Source: JAXGOI01 sp040767605 (GTDB taxonomy: Bacteria; Bacillota; Dehalobacteriia; UBA4068). From it: 64,000 nucleotides of DNA. Both the position numbers and the translations under genes were made by a program. This document shows, piece after piece, positions 32,228 through 41,066 of this stretch (its first letter is position 1; the number at the start of each line of letters is the position of its first letter). The stretch lies in NCBI GenBank assembly GCA_040767605.1, contig JAXGOI010000001.1:1054001-1118000 (forward strand), given 5' to 3'. The notes under the pieces were generated by a model. It searched no databases. It was not told the origin of the DNA and saw only the letters and a list, made by a program, of their open reading frames with translations.

Positions 32228-33307
32228 ATGGGAGAAGTAAAAAACGCCGCATATTCAGGAAGTTTTTTTAAGGGCCTTCTCAGCCGGGAAGAGCTTAAGG
32301 GGCTTTTTCCTCAATTGCTGGCCAATGTGAATAAAAGCAACCCTTTAAGCTTGCTTTTAATAAAGGCGGAAAGCCTTTGCCCCGGGGATTTGGAACAAAC
32401 CCCCTGTTTAAGGGAAGATTTGATATTTTTAAGCGGGGAAACAGCGGAACAATACTTGCCGGGGGGGGCTTTTTTAGGCCGCTGGAATTTTGAGGCTTTA
32501 GCCCTGCTTTTACCCGGTTACAGTCGCAGCCGGGCTTTATCTCTGGGGGAAATTATTAATCAGGCCTTTATAAAAAGGGCGCAAAAATCCCCTCTTTTTA
32601 GTGGTAAGGAATATTTGCTTTTAAGCGCCGCGGAAAGCGCCCCCCCTGCAGGCTATTTAAATTTAGGCATAAGGGCCCAAAGAGATCTTAAAATGCTTGG
32701 GGGCAAATTTTTCCCCCCCGTAAAAGATGCTTACGGCGGGGAAGAGCTTTTAGGCAGCTTTTTAAATGCCCTTTTAAATATAAATGACGGCTATTTAGCC
32801 CGCCAGGGCGCCCTGGCCGGGGAGATTGCCCTGTCTTTGGCAGATATCCTCAATTTAGATGAAGAAATTAAGGTAAAATTACCTTTGGCGGCCCGGCTGG
32901 AGGATTTAGGTATGCTCTTAGCAGCCGGGGAGAGCCTTTGGAAGCCGGGGGTATTAAATTTGACGGAATGGGCAAAAGTAAAAGCCCATCCCCGCTTTGG
33001 GGCGGATTTGGCTAATAAAATAGGCTTGCCCCGGCAAATTCTGCGGGGGATATTATCTCATCATGAGCATTGGAATGGCGGCGGTTACCCTCTGGGGCTT
33101 TTGGGGGAGGAAATACCCTTAGAGGGGCGGATTTTGTCTTTTGCCTCCGTTTGGGCGGCTTTGCTTTTACCCAGGCCGTATCGCCCCGCCCTGGGGGAGA
33201 GGGAGGCTCTAGGGCTGCTTAAAGCCCTTGGGGGCCGGGTTTTAGACCCTTCTTTAACGGCCAAGGCGGAGGAAATTACCGCAAGTAAAAAACTTTTGCT
33301 TATTTAA
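32228..33307 (+). CDS. Degenerate GGDEF/HD-GYP protein
   Basis: 359 residues. The second half (about 195-340) is an HD-GYP domain by HPRFGADLANKI, HHEHWNGGGYPLGLLGEEIPLEGRI and RPYRPAL. Key metal ligands are lost: the HD motif reads LEDLG (H to E) and the DVYDAL segment reads SVWAALL. The first half looks like a decayed GGDEF domain: LSLLLIKAE, then FLGRWNFEALALLLPG where RxGGDEFALLLP is expected. Cyclic-di-GMP synthesis and hydrolysis both seem impossible, so it may be a nucleotide sensor or scaffold. The ATG at 32228 follows GGGGG. Monocistronic, with its own terminator. Confidence 0.8.
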   Translation: MGEVKNAAYSGSFFKGLLSREELKGLFPQLLANVNKSNPLSLLLIKAESLCPGDLEQTPCLREDLIFLSGETAEQYLPGGAFLGRWNFEALALLLPGYSRSRALSLGEIINQAFIKRAQKSPLFSGKEYLLLSAAESAPPAGYLNLGIRAQRDLKMLGGKFFPPVKDAYGGEELLGSFLNALLNINDGYLARQGALAGEIALSLADILNLDEEIKVKLPLAARLEDLGMLLAAGESLWKPGVLNLTEWAKVKAHPRFGADLANKIGLPRQILRGILSHHEHWNGGGYPLGLLGEEIPLEGRILSFASVWAALLLPRPYRPALGEREALGLLKALGGRVLDPSLTAKAEEITASKKLLLI

Positions 33308-33330
33308 GGGCCGCCGGCGGCCCTTTTCCT
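33306..33330 (+). terminator. Intrinsic terminator after the HD-GYP-like gene
   Basis: AAGGGCCGCC/GGCGGCCCTT, a perfect dyad that starts at the stop codon, then TTCCTTTTT. Confidence 0.85.
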
Positions 33331-33624
33331 TTTTAGCTTTACCTGTTTTGCCTGGCAGGGAATACATAAATACTAATTATGCGCTTTGTTTTTTCGATAC
33401 CGGACTATATTGCAAAAGCATTAAAATCATAGATATTTATTTATGCCCTCCTTTGTAGAATTTCGGCAAGGGCTTAATAATTAGCATAACCGCAGTTTTT
33501 TATCCGGAGATATGGTATAATTAATAAAGAAGTTTATAATAAGAACAAGTGTATAATAAGAATAAATTATAACCCCTAAATTATTAGGGAAGTATAATTA
33601 TACCTTTTAGGAAGAGGGATTATA
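33331..33624. other. AT-rich gap with several TATAAT elements
   Basis: About 290 bp holding TATAAT at 33516-33521 and two more copies in a loosely repeated TATAATAAGAA segment (33533-33562), upstream of a small membrane-protein gene. No -35 is convincing enough to call one promoter. Confidence 0.4.
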
Positions 33625-33924
33625 ATGCAAATGTCGCCAAACTCTATGCTTGTTATTATTTTGGTTATTTGTTTTTTTTACTTTTTTAGTATTCTCTATT
33701 TATCAAGGCAAAATAACCCCCTATTCGGATTAATTTTACCTTTTGCATGTTTATGCATTTCTATATATAATCTCATAAAGTTGATATTTATATATAACCC
33801 TCATCCAACCATGAAAGAAGGTATATATATCTCCTTCTTTGGGGCACTATCCATATTGGGTATTATTGTTTTCCTTGTTGCTAAATATATTTGGAGAAAA
33901 AGAATAACAAAAAAAGATGGTTAA
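33625..33924 (+). CDS. Small three-helix membrane protein, function unknown
   Basis: 99 residues, unlike any family I can name. Three hydrophobic segments (about residues 8-24, 34-51 and 67-88) separated by short loops, and a basic C terminus (KYIWRKRITKKDG). The base composition is clearly more AT-rich than the neighbours, and codon use favours A/T thirds (ATA, TAT, TTA). It has a good ribosome site (AAGAGGGATTATA before ATG) and its own terminator, so it is probably real and may be a recent arrival. Confidence 0.7.
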   Translation: MQMSPNSMLVIILVICFFYFFSILYLSRQNNPLFGLILPFACLCISIYNLIKLIFIYNPHPTMKEGIYISFFGALSILGIIVFLVAKYIWRKRITKKDG

Positions 33925-33973
33925 AGTCTGCCTTACTAAAACAAAAAAGAGATAAGTTAGTTTTAACAATACT

Positions 33974-33997
33974 AAAAAGACCAATCTGGTCTTTTTT
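33974..33997 (+). terminator. Intrinsic terminator after the small membrane-protein gene
   Basis: AAAAAGACC, loop AATCT, GGTCTTTTT, then further T. Nine-bp stem. Confidence 0.88.
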
Positions 33998-34116
33998 TAT
34001 GTACAGAAGTTTTCAGCAGAAATAATTGATTAATATGAAGAAATCTATGTTAATGGACAAAAATAGTATTATTAAGAATGCATGATTTTTTGAATATACT
34101 ATTTAAAGGCGGCTTA

Positions 34117-34146
34117 TTGGCAAAGGCCGGGTAAATATGGTAAAAT
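34117..34146 (+). promoter_or_regulatory. Probable selA promoter
   Basis: TTGGCA, 18 bases, TAAAAT, ending 28 bases before the selA start. Confidence 0.6.
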
Positions 34147-34174
34147 ACAGGCAAAATCCTTTGGGGGTGTTTTT

Positions 34175-35572
34175 ATGGGGGCTTCCTATTCCTGGCTGCC
34201 GGGGGTGGATACCATGCTAAACAGCTTAAAAAAGCATAATTTTGGGGAGGAAATACCCCATGCCCTATTGGCAGATGGCGCCCGCCTGGCCCTAAGAGAA
34301 TTCAGGGAGCTTATTGCCGGGGGCAACTGCCACTATGAAGATAAAGAAACCCTCCAAAAGGCCGCTTTTAAAAGAGGGCGGGAATTAGTTTTTGAGCTGC
34401 TTCAAAAGGGCCTTCACCCTATGATAAATGCCACCGGTATAGTTTTACACACAAATCTCGGCAGATCGCCCCTTTCCAAGGCCGCAAAAAAGGCAATTTT
34501 GGCGGCCTCGGATTATTGCAATTTAGAGCTTGACAGCCAAACCGGCAGCAGAGGGGATAGGCATTCCCTGGTAGAAGGGCTTTTGCAAAGCTTAAGCGGT
34601 GCGGAGGGCAGTTTGATTGTAAATAATAATGCGGCCGCCCTTTTATTGGCTTTAGATACCTTTGCCCGGGGCAGGGAGGTTATTGTTTCCCGGGGGGAGC
34701 TGGTAGAAATCGGCGGTTCCTTCAGAGTGCCGGATATTATGGCAAAAAGCGGCTGCGGCATTCGGGAAATCGGCACTACAAATAAAACCCATTTAAAGGA
34801 TTATCAAAATGCCGTAAATGAAAATACGGCCCTGTTTTTAAGGGTTCATCCCAGTAATTTTACTATTCAGGGCTTTACGGAAAGGCCTAAGCTTAAGGAT
34901 TTATGCTCCCTGGCTCATGAAAACCGGGTTCCGGTTTTAGATGATTTAGGCAGCGGCTGTATTTACCCCCTCTCCCGTTTTGGAATAGGGCAGGAGCCGT
35001 TAGTTGCGGAAGAAATTGCCGCGGGGGCGGATATTATTACCTTCAGCGGGGATAAGCTTTTAGGCGGCCCCCAGGCCGGGATAATTTTAGGCAAGCGGGC
35101 TTTTATTAAAAAAATGAAAGAAAACCCCCTTACAAGGGCCTTCCGGGTGGATAAGCTTTGCCTTGCCGCCTTGGAGGCCACCTTAAGGACCTATCTAAAT
35201 TTAGATAAAGCCGCGGCGGAAATACCTCTTTTGCAAATGCTGCTTAAGCCGGCGGAGGAAATTTACCGCCAAAGCCAAACCCTTTTAGATTTACTAAAAG
35301 AGGAAAGGGCAGAAAAACGGCTTTGCCTGGAGATAGAGCCGGGGTTTTCCCCTGTGGGGGGCGGCGCTCTCCCGGGGGTGGAGTTACCTACCTGGCTGGT
35401 TAAAGCGGCGGCGGAGGGCCTTTCCCCTCGGGAATTCGCCTTGCGCCTTCGCGGCGGTAAAAAAGGTATTATGGCCTATATCCGGGAAGAAAAGCTGGTT
35501 TTAGATTTGCGTACCATAAGCCAAGACCAAATTTCAGATTTAGCCCGGGGAATTAAGGCCGCCCTGAAATAA
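34175..35572 (+). CDS. selA: L-seryl-tRNA(Sec) selenium transferase
   Basis: PLP enzyme that converts seryl-tRNA(Sec) to selenocysteinyl-tRNA. 465 residues with the family landmarks MINATGIVLHTNLGRSPL, QTGSRGDRHSLVE, NNNAAALLLAL, EIGTTNKTHLKDY, DDLGSGC and the PLP lysine in TFSGDKLLGGPQAGII. It implies that the organism makes selenoproteins. selB, selD and a tRNA-Sec gene are not seen next to it, although selAB pairs are common. The ATG at 34175 follows GGGGG. The gene is flanked by terminators on both sides and so appears monocistronic. Confidence 0.95.
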   Translation: MGASYSWLPGVDTMLNSLKKHNFGEEIPHALLADGARLALREFRELIAGGNCHYEDKETLQKAAFKRGRELVFELLQKGLHPMINATGIVLHTNLGRSPLSKAAKKAILAASDYCNLELDSQTGSRGDRHSLVEGLLQSLSGAEGSLIVNNNAAALLLALDTFARGREVIVSRGELVEIGGSFRVPDIMAKSGCGIREIGTTNKTHLKDYQNAVNENTALFLRVHPSNFTIQGFTERPKLKDLCSLAHENRVPVLDDLGSGCIYPLSRFGIGQEPLVAEEIAAGADIITFSGDKLLGGPQAGIILGKRAFIKKMKENPLTRAFRVDKLCLAALEATLRTYLNLDKAAAEIPLLQMLLKPAEEIYRQSQTLLDLLKEERAEKRLCLEIEPGFSPVGGGALPGVELPTWLVKAAAEGLSPREFALRLRGGKKGIMAYIREEKLVLDLRTISQDQISDLARGIKAALK

Positions 35573-35884
35573 ATCTTTAGACTTTGGGTACGGCAGAAAT
35601 GAAGTGTATCTGTATTTATACTGCCGGCCGCAGCAGGCGTTTTTTTGGGCTGTTTTATAAGAGGCCTTTTTCTAAAGGGTCTTTTATCTGCCAATTAGTA
35701 TTTAGGTATATTTGCCTTAGCTTTTAATAGCAGGGGTTAGTTATTTAAGTATAGGGGTATTTAATCGGCAGAAAAAGGCCGCCCAAATTGAGGCGGCCTT
35801 TTTATTATTTAGAGAATTAATTATCTTTATTTGTTTTACTTTATTTGTTTTAGGGGATTAAACAACTTTATTTTTGAAGTTTAT
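35573..35884. other. Convergent selA-peptidase gap
   Basis: 312 bp between convergent genes. Apart from the bidirectional terminator I see nothing firm. I looked for a tRNA-Sec at 35575-35660 and found no cloverleaf with a TCA anticodon. Confidence 0.6.
35772..35803. terminator. Bidirectional terminator between selA and the M23 peptidase gene
   Basis: AAAAAGGCCGCC, loop, GGCGGCCTTTTT, with T tracts on both strands. It serves both convergent genes. Confidence 0.9.
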
Positions 35885-36733
35885 TTAGCGCAGGTATTTT
35901 TGAGGGTCTACGGGTTTGCCTTCTAAATGGATTTCAAAATGCACATGGGGGCCGGTGGCATTCCCTGTTGCCCCTACCTTGGCAATAATTTGCCCCTGGT
36001 TTACCTTTTGCCCTTTTTTAACCAAAACCTGGCTGGCATGGGCATAAACAGTTTTTTGATTCCCCCCATGGTCAATATCTACGGCATAGCCGTAAATACT
36101 AGAACGCCAGCCGGCAAAGGTAATCAGCCCGCTTTTGGCGGCATAAATCGGGGAGCCTTTAGGGGCGGCAATATCCAGCCCATGGTGAAAGCCGCTTTTG
36201 CGCTGGCCGTATTTTGAGGTTATTACCCCTTCAAGGGGTGTGGTAAAGCTGCTGCCTCTGGAGGCCGGCTGGGCCTGAGCAAAGGCAATTACCGCCTGAG
36301 GAAGGGCATCCTCAGGTTCTTCCCAGTTGGAAACAGGCATTAGCAGGCTTTGGCCGATTTTCAGCTTATTGGGGTTTTCCAGGGGGTTTAAGGCAAGAAT
36401 TCTATCTACACTTGTATTATATTTCTTAGCCAGCCCCCAAAGGGTATCCCCTTTGGCTACGGTTATAGACTGAGCAGGCTCCTGAGGCAGCCAAATAAGC
36501 TTCCCCGTGGGCAGGCGGGCAGAAACCGAAAGATTATTCATGGCCGCCAATAATTGGCTGTCTATGCCGTTTGCCGCGGCGATTTGCCCTATACTGTCTC
36601 CCCCCCGGCAATAATAGGCGGTTTTACCCTCCTGAGCATAGGCGGCGGGGCTAAAAACCAGCATAGCGCCGCAAAGCAAGCCCGCCCAAATAAAGCTGAG
36701 GAAGCCTGCTTTTAATTTGTTTTTAATTTTCAT
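35885..36733 (-). CDS. LysM-domain M23 metallopeptidase
   Basis: Exported cell-wall hydrolase or an inactive activator of one. 282 residues: a signal segment (about 8-33, FLSFIWAGLLCGAMLVF), two LysM repeats (YYCRGGDSIGQIAAANGI and ITVAKGDTLWGLAKKYNT), then an M23 domain with the zinc ligands HHGLDIAAPKG, YAHAS and HVHFEIHLEG intact, so it should be active as an endopeptidase. The ATG at 36733 follows AGGAGG. It is divergent from the radical SAM gene. M23 endopeptidases act in wall growth, division or spore-coat steps. Confidence 0.9.
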   Translation of the reverse strand: MKIKNKLKAGFLSFIWAGLLCGAMLVFSPAAYAQEGKTAYYCRGGDSIGQIAAANGIDSQLLAAMNNLSVSARLPTGKLIWLPQEPAQSITVAKGDTLWGLAKKYNTSVDRILALNPLENPNKLKIGQSLLMPVSNWEEPEDALPQAVIAFAQAQPASRGSSFTTPLEGVITSKYGQRKSGFHHGLDIAAPKGSPIYAAKSGLITFAGWRSSIYGYAVDIDHGGNQKTVYAHASQVLVKKGQKVNQGQIIAKVGATGNATGPHVHFEIHLEGKPVDPQKYLR

Positions 36734-36948
36734 TTAAGACCTCCTTTTGCTGCTTTTGCCATTGTGCCCCAAAGAAGGCAAACTTATGCATAAAAAATAG
36801 AAGACCGCCCTTACTCTGGCCTTTTAGATAAAAGAATGCTTTCCCCTTGGCAATATTAGGCTTAAATGTTATAATTAGCGGGTATTTAAAGAGGTTTTTA
36901 TTCTTTAAAAAGTGTTTATTTTAAAATAAAAAAGCGTAAAGGAGCAAT

Positions 36949-38217
36949 ATGGCTACAATGCTTTTTACCCGCCCCAATGGGGAATGGCTGGATTTTCCCC
37001 CCCTGCAAATGCTGGGCAAAAGCGGCGAGTGTCTTATACTCCCCAATAAAAAGGATTTAATTCCCCTGCCGGAGGGGGCAACTTTAACTATGATGCCGGG
37101 GGCCACCCCCTATGGCTTCGATGCCGAAAGCGGAGCCTTTTTATTATTGGAAGAAAACCCCTATCAAAAAAAGCCGGAGCCTGTTTATGCCCTGGCCGCT
37201 TTGCTGCCTCAGGGTTTTACCCGGGGTTTTTTACCCGGGGCAACCCTAAGCCGGGAAAAGCTGCCTCTTTTGGGTTATACGGCGGTGGGAATAGAAAAGG
37301 GCAAGCTGGTAGTGGCTGCCGCCCAAACGGATGAGCATAAATCATGGCATCCAAAATATTATAATACCCCGGAATTAGAGGGTTTAATTAAAAAACGCCT
37401 TAAAGAGTTGCCCCAAAACGGCATAATTAAGCAATTAGCCCATTGCTCTCTGGAATACGGCTGTTTTACCGCCCAAAATATTTTTTACCGTCGCTTTGAG
37501 GGGGGGATTCCGGTATCCCCGGCCTGTAACGCCCATTGTATAGGCTGTATTTCCCTTCAGGAAAGCCAATGCTGCCCCTCTCCGCAAAACAGGATTATAA
37601 AAGCACCCTCTGTTGAGGAAATAATAGAAGTCGGCCTTTATCATTTAAAGGCGGGGAGAGAGAATATAATCAGCTTCGGCCAGGGCTGCGAGGGGGAACC
37701 CTCCCTTGAATGGCAAAGAATTTCCCAGGCTATTGAGGCAATCCGCAAAAACACAAAAAACGGAACCATAAATATAAATACAAATGCCGGTTCACCCCAA
37801 GCTATTGAGGGCCTGTGCCGGGCAGGAATGGATAGCTTCAGAGTAAGCCTTTTTTCTCCCCTTGCCCCAGATTATGAAAAATACCACCGCCCCCGGGGCT
37901 ACGGCCTGGGGGAAGTGGAGAAATCCCTTGCTATTATGAAAAAATACGGCGCAAAAAGCGCTTTAAATTTATTGGCCTATCCGGGCTATACAGATAGGCC
38001 TCCTGTTTTAGAGGCTTTAATCAAGCTTTGCCAAAAAACAGGTGTAAGGCAAATACAGCTGCGGAATTTAAATATTAACCCCCGGCAAATGAAGATTTTT
38101 CTCCCCGAGGGCTGCGGAATGGGGCTTAGGCAAATGCTGCAGCTTTTAAAAGACGAATTGCCGGAGGCGGAAATAGGCAATTATTCCCGCCCCGCAAAGG
38201 TTAAAATGCCGGAATAA
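36949..38217 (+). CDS. Radical SAM protein, substrate unknown
   Basis: 422 residues. The radical SAM cluster motif is CNAHCIGC (CX3CX2C, about residues 191-198), followed by a glycine-rich GQGCEGEPSLEW segment and a TIM-barrel-like rest with NINTNAGSPQAIEGLCRAGM and FRVSLFSP. An N-terminal region of about 185 residues has no match that I recognise. Extra cysteines lie in LAHCSLEYGCF and ESQCCPSP. Homologues of this length appear in several Clostridia, to my memory without a known reaction. The ATG at 36949 follows AAAGGAG. The next gene begins 38 bases later, probably the same transcript. Confidence 0.83.
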   Translation: MATMLFTRPNGEWLDFPPLQMLGKSGECLILPNKKDLIPLPEGATLTMMPGATPYGFDAESGAFLLLEENPYQKKPEPVYALAALLPQGFTRGFLPGATLSREKLPLLGYTAVGIEKGKLVVAAAQTDEHKSWHPKYYNTPELEGLIKKRLKELPQNGIIKQLAHCSLEYGCFTAQNIFYRRFEGGIPVSPACNAHCIGCISLQESQCCPSPQNRIIKAPSVEEIIEVGLYHLKAGRENIISFGQGCEGEPSLEWQRISQAIEAIRKNTKNGTININTNAGSPQAIEGLCRAGMDSFRVSLFSPLAPDYEKYHRPRGYGLGEVEKSLAIMKKYGAKSALNLLAYPGYTDRPPVLEALIKLCQKTGVRQIQLRNLNINPRQMKIFLPEGCGMGLRQMLQLLKDELPEAEIGNYSRPAKVKMPE

Positions 38218-38254
38218 GCTTTGGGCCTGTTTTAGGAAAGGAGCCTTTTAATTA

Positions 38255-39517
38255 ATGGAAAAAAATAATAAATTCTCCCGGCAAAACAGAGAATATACAA
38301 AGCATAATGAAGAGCATAATGAAGAGCGGGGCTTTGAAGAGCCCGGGGAATATAAAGACCGTAAAGAGCATATTATCCCTACTTGGCTTTTGTTTTCTTT
38401 AGGGGTATTTATACTGGTTTTAATTTTTGTTTTGCCTCAAATTAAGCCCGCGACTGAGGAAAGCCCTGAAAACGGAACTTTTACCCAAATAATAGAGGGC
38501 CTTATCGATAAAGCGGAAGATTTGGCCGGTATTTTTTCTTTTGCCCCGCAAGAGAGAAAAATAATTGCCCAGGATAAAAGCTACAGCCTTAATATCCCCG
38601 CCAAATGGCTGTATTATAATGAAGATTACGGGGATTATGTTTCCGCCTATCCGAGTAATTCTGATTATTATGTGGTTTTATCCCGTACCGCAAAGGCGGA
38701 TTATAATGAGGAATATTCCCCGGAAGACCTTGCTCAATGGATTTTTTCCTCCGCCTGCAGCGATGAGGATTGCCAAATAAGGCCTGTTGAAACAGAAAGC
38801 CTTGAGTTAAACGGGGCAAATGCTCAAAAGAGCCTAGTGGCTCATAATGAGGGCGGGGATATTTACCTGGAGGATATTTTATTTATTCAGGGGCTTGAGA
38901 GCTATTATGTTTTAAGCCTTTATTGTAAAGAGGAGCTTTTTGAGGAGGCCTCCGATTTTTGGCGGGATATTTATATGTCTTTTAAAGAGCATCCTAAAGA
39001 GGAATGGCTTTACCCCTCTTATGGCTCAAACGATTCCCTAGCCTTTATGGAGGCAGAAAATAATTGGGAAATGTACCCTCAATCCTTAGGCGCGGCTCAA
39101 ATTAGCTTATACGAGGATTGGTTTAATGAAGAGCTAGCGGATGAAGAAAAACAGGCCGGCAAACTCCCTTTGGCTTATAATTATTATCAAAAGAAAACCC
39201 TTGAAATCAGCCGGGGGGAAAAGGCCAATCTGGAAAATGCTCAGAGCTTTGAGGATTATATAAACGAGTATAAAGCTCTTTTATATGCTAATTTTAGTAA
39301 AGAAGAGCTTATTGAGGAAGAGTATTTGCAAATTAACGGCCAAAAAGCCTATAAGGCGGCCTATATTGAGGATATTTATTTAGAAAGCCAAATTACCCAG
39401 GCCTATATAATTGAAGGGGAAGACGCTTTTTACCAGCTTTATTTTAGCTGCCCGGCAAGTAAATACATAAGGCATAAAAGAGAATTTGAAAATATGGCGG
39501 CCTCTTTTAGCGAATAG
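38255..39517 (+). CDS. Membrane-anchored protein with two PsbP/DUF1795-like repeats
   Basis: 420 residues. A charged cytoplasmic head (about 1-45), one transmembrane helix (TWLLFSLGVFILVLIFVLPQ), then an acidic outer part in two similar halves. Each half contains an LNG/ING-type turn followed by a DIYLE segment and a Tyr-rich strand before a final helix (WRDIYMSFKE and FENMAASFSE), the layout of the PsbP/Mog1/DUF1795 fold. I infer an internal duplication. The function is unknown. It follows the radical SAM gene in tandem, and a good ribosome site (AAAGGAG) precedes the ATG at 38255. Confidence 0.7.
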   Translation: MEKNNKFSRQNREYTKHNEEHNEERGFEEPGEYKDRKEHIIPTWLLFSLGVFILVLIFVLPQIKPATEESPENGTFTQIIEGLIDKAEDLAGIFSFAPQERKIIAQDKSYSLNIPAKWLYYNEDYGDYVSAYPSNSDYYVVLSRTAKADYNEEYSPEDLAQWIFSSACSDEDCQIRPVETESLELNGANAQKSLVAHNEGGDIYLEDILFIQGLESYYVLSLYCKEELFEEASDFWRDIYMSFKEHPKEEWLYPSYGSNDSLAFMEAENNWEMYPQSLGAAQISLYEDWFNEELADEEKQAGKLPLAYNYYQKKTLEISRGEKANLENAQSFEDYINEYKALLYANFSKEELIEEEYLQINGQKAYKAAYIEDIYLESQITQAYIIEGEDAFYQLYFSCPASKYIRHKREFENMAASFSE

Positions 39518-39548
39518 CCTTAGGGCGGATAATTTACCAATAAAAAAC

Positions 39549-39577
39549 TTTACAAGCAAATATTTTTATGATATACT
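39549..39577 (+). promoter_or_regulatory. rpmE promoter (sigma-A type)
   Basis: TTTACA, 17 bases, TATACT, ending 58 bases before the rpmE start. Confidence 0.82.
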
Positions 39578-39635
39578 TTTTCAAGTCAGCTTATAGAGCT
39601 GTTTTTTAGCATTACAAGGGAAAGAGGTGACTCCC

Positions 39636-39836
39636 ATGAAAGAAGGAATTCATCCTAAATATCAAGAGGTTGATGTGGTATGCGCCTGCGGCAATACCTT
39701 TAAAACCGGGTCTACAAAAAAATCCATCCGGGTAGAGGTTTGCTCCAAATGCCATCCCTTCTATACCGGTTCTAAACGGTTACTGATGGAAGAAGGCGGC
39801 CGGGTAGATAAATTTAAAAAGAAATACGGTCTTTAA
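39636..39836 (+). CDS. rpmE: 50S ribosomal protein L31 (zinc-binding type)
   Basis: 66 residues beginning MKEGIHPKYQEVDVVCACGN, with the CAC...CSKC metal ligands of the zinc (C+) type of L31, and ending KFKKKYGL. The frame extends to a GTG at 39627, but that codon overlaps the GAGGTG ribosome site, so the ATG at 39636 is chosen. In Firmicutes rpmE commonly starts the rpmE-prfA-prmC-tsaC cluster, as here. Confidence 0.96.
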   Translation: MKEGIHPKYQEVDVVCACGNTFKTGSTKKSIRVEVCSKCHPFYTGSKRLLMEEGGRVDKFKKKYGL

Positions 39837-39858
39837 TCTGCAATATTTTTGTAAAAAC

Positions 39859-39885
39859 AGGGCGGTCTTGGGACCGTCCTTTTTG
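39859..39885 (+). terminator. Intrinsic terminator after rpmE
   Basis: AGGGCGGTC, loop TTGG, GACCGTCCT, then TTTTTG. Confidence 0.85.
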
Positions 39886-39973
39886 TGTTACCCCTTGTCA
39901 GATGGGGCTTAAAAAGGGTATAATAATTTATTAGTGGTTTATTAATACTGTAAAACAGAAGGCTGTGAAATTT

Positions 39974-40978
39974 ATGGCAAAAAAACCAAGTTATGGGGGG
40001 CAGGCCGTTTTAGAGGGTGTTGTTATGCAGGGGCCTTTGGGTAAGGCTATTGCCTGCCGGGGGCCGGAGGGCAATATCATTCTTAAAACAAGCCAAAATA
40101 AGCCCCTTAAAGATAAATACCCTCTATTTAAGCTGCCCATAATCAGGGGTTTTATTTCCTTCGGAGAGGCAATGATTAACGGCATTCAGGATTTAACCTG
40201 GTCTGCCGCCCAAAACGGAGAAAGCGAGGAGGAAAAGCTTTCCTCAAAAGAAATTATTCTTGCCGTGGGGCTTGCCGTTATTTTGGCTATGGGCTTATTT
40301 GTAGCCTTGCCGGTTTTTGCGGCCAATACAATTTACCCCATTGTTGGGGATTTTGGGCGCAGCCTTTTTGAGGGGCTTTTAAGGGCGGCCTTGTTTGTTG
40401 GGTATGTGGTGCTTATTTCCCGCATGGAGGATATTAAGCGGCTTTTTGCCTACCATGGGGCGGAGCATAAAAGTATTGCCGCCTATGAGGCCGGGGAAAT
40501 TTTAACGGTAGAGGCGGCCCGGGGCAAAAGCCCCATTCACCCCCGCTGCGGCACCAGCTTTATTTTAATGACAATGCTTTTGATGATAATTATTTTTACC
40601 TTTGTGGGGCAAACAGGGCCGTTTTTAAGAATACTGATTAAAATTGCCCTTATGCCTTTAGTGGCGGGCTTGGCTTATGAGCTTTTCCGCCTGCCGGTAT
40701 ATTTCCCTAAAAGCAGGCTGGTTAAAATTTTAGTGGCGCCGGGGCTTTTAATGCAAAGGCTTACAACCCGTGAGCCGGACGACAGCCAGCTTGAGGTAGC
40801 TATTGCCGCCTTAACGGCTGTGCCGGGCTTCCCTAAAGAGCAAATTGCAGTTGAAGAATTGCCGGCAGAAGAGTATGCCCCCCAGGGAGAAGGGGCAGAT
40901 TTTGCAGGCCCTAATCATAAGGAAGATGAATCAAGGCCTGTACCGGGGGGAGTTTCCGAAGCCCCGGCCCCCTTATAG
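39974..40978 (+). CDS. DUF1385 family membrane protein (YqhQ-like)
   Basis: 334 residues. YGGQAVLEGVVMQGP at the N terminus and RLFAYHGAEHKSIAAYE in the middle are the two signature regions of DUF1385/YqhQ. Four to five hydrophobic segments (about residues 90-130, 138-155, 195-235). The function is unknown, though the family keeps company with prfA in Clostridia. Two starts are possible: GTG at 39965, two bases behind AGAAGG, and ATG at 39974 with better spacing; I use the latter. A variable acidic tail (about 285-334) ends the protein. prfA follows 88 bases later. Confidence 0.88.
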   Translation: MAKKPSYGGQAVLEGVVMQGPLGKAIACRGPEGNIILKTSQNKPLKDKYPLFKLPIIRGFISFGEAMINGIQDLTWSAAQNGESEEEKLSSKEIILAVGLAVILAMGLFVALPVFAANTIYPIVGDFGRSLFEGLLRAALFVGYVVLISRMEDIKRLFAYHGAEHKSIAAYEAGEILTVEAARGKSPIHPRCGTSFILMTMLLMIIIFTFVGQTGPFLRILIKIALMPLVAGLAYELFRLPVYFPKSRLVKILVAPGLLMQRLTTREPDDSQLEVAIAALTAVPGFPKEQIAVEELPAEEYAPQGEGADFAGPNHKEDESRPVPGGVSEAPAPL

Positions 40979-41066
40979 CTAAAACCGGGGCAAAAATAAA
41001 GGCTTTTTAAAGCAAATAAAACTTATGGTTTATAAACAGATATTTGAATCACAAAGGAGATAGATA

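Noticed and set aside
35575..35660. tRNA-Sec gene next to selA
   Set aside because: No cloverleaf, long variable arm or TCA anticodon could be placed.
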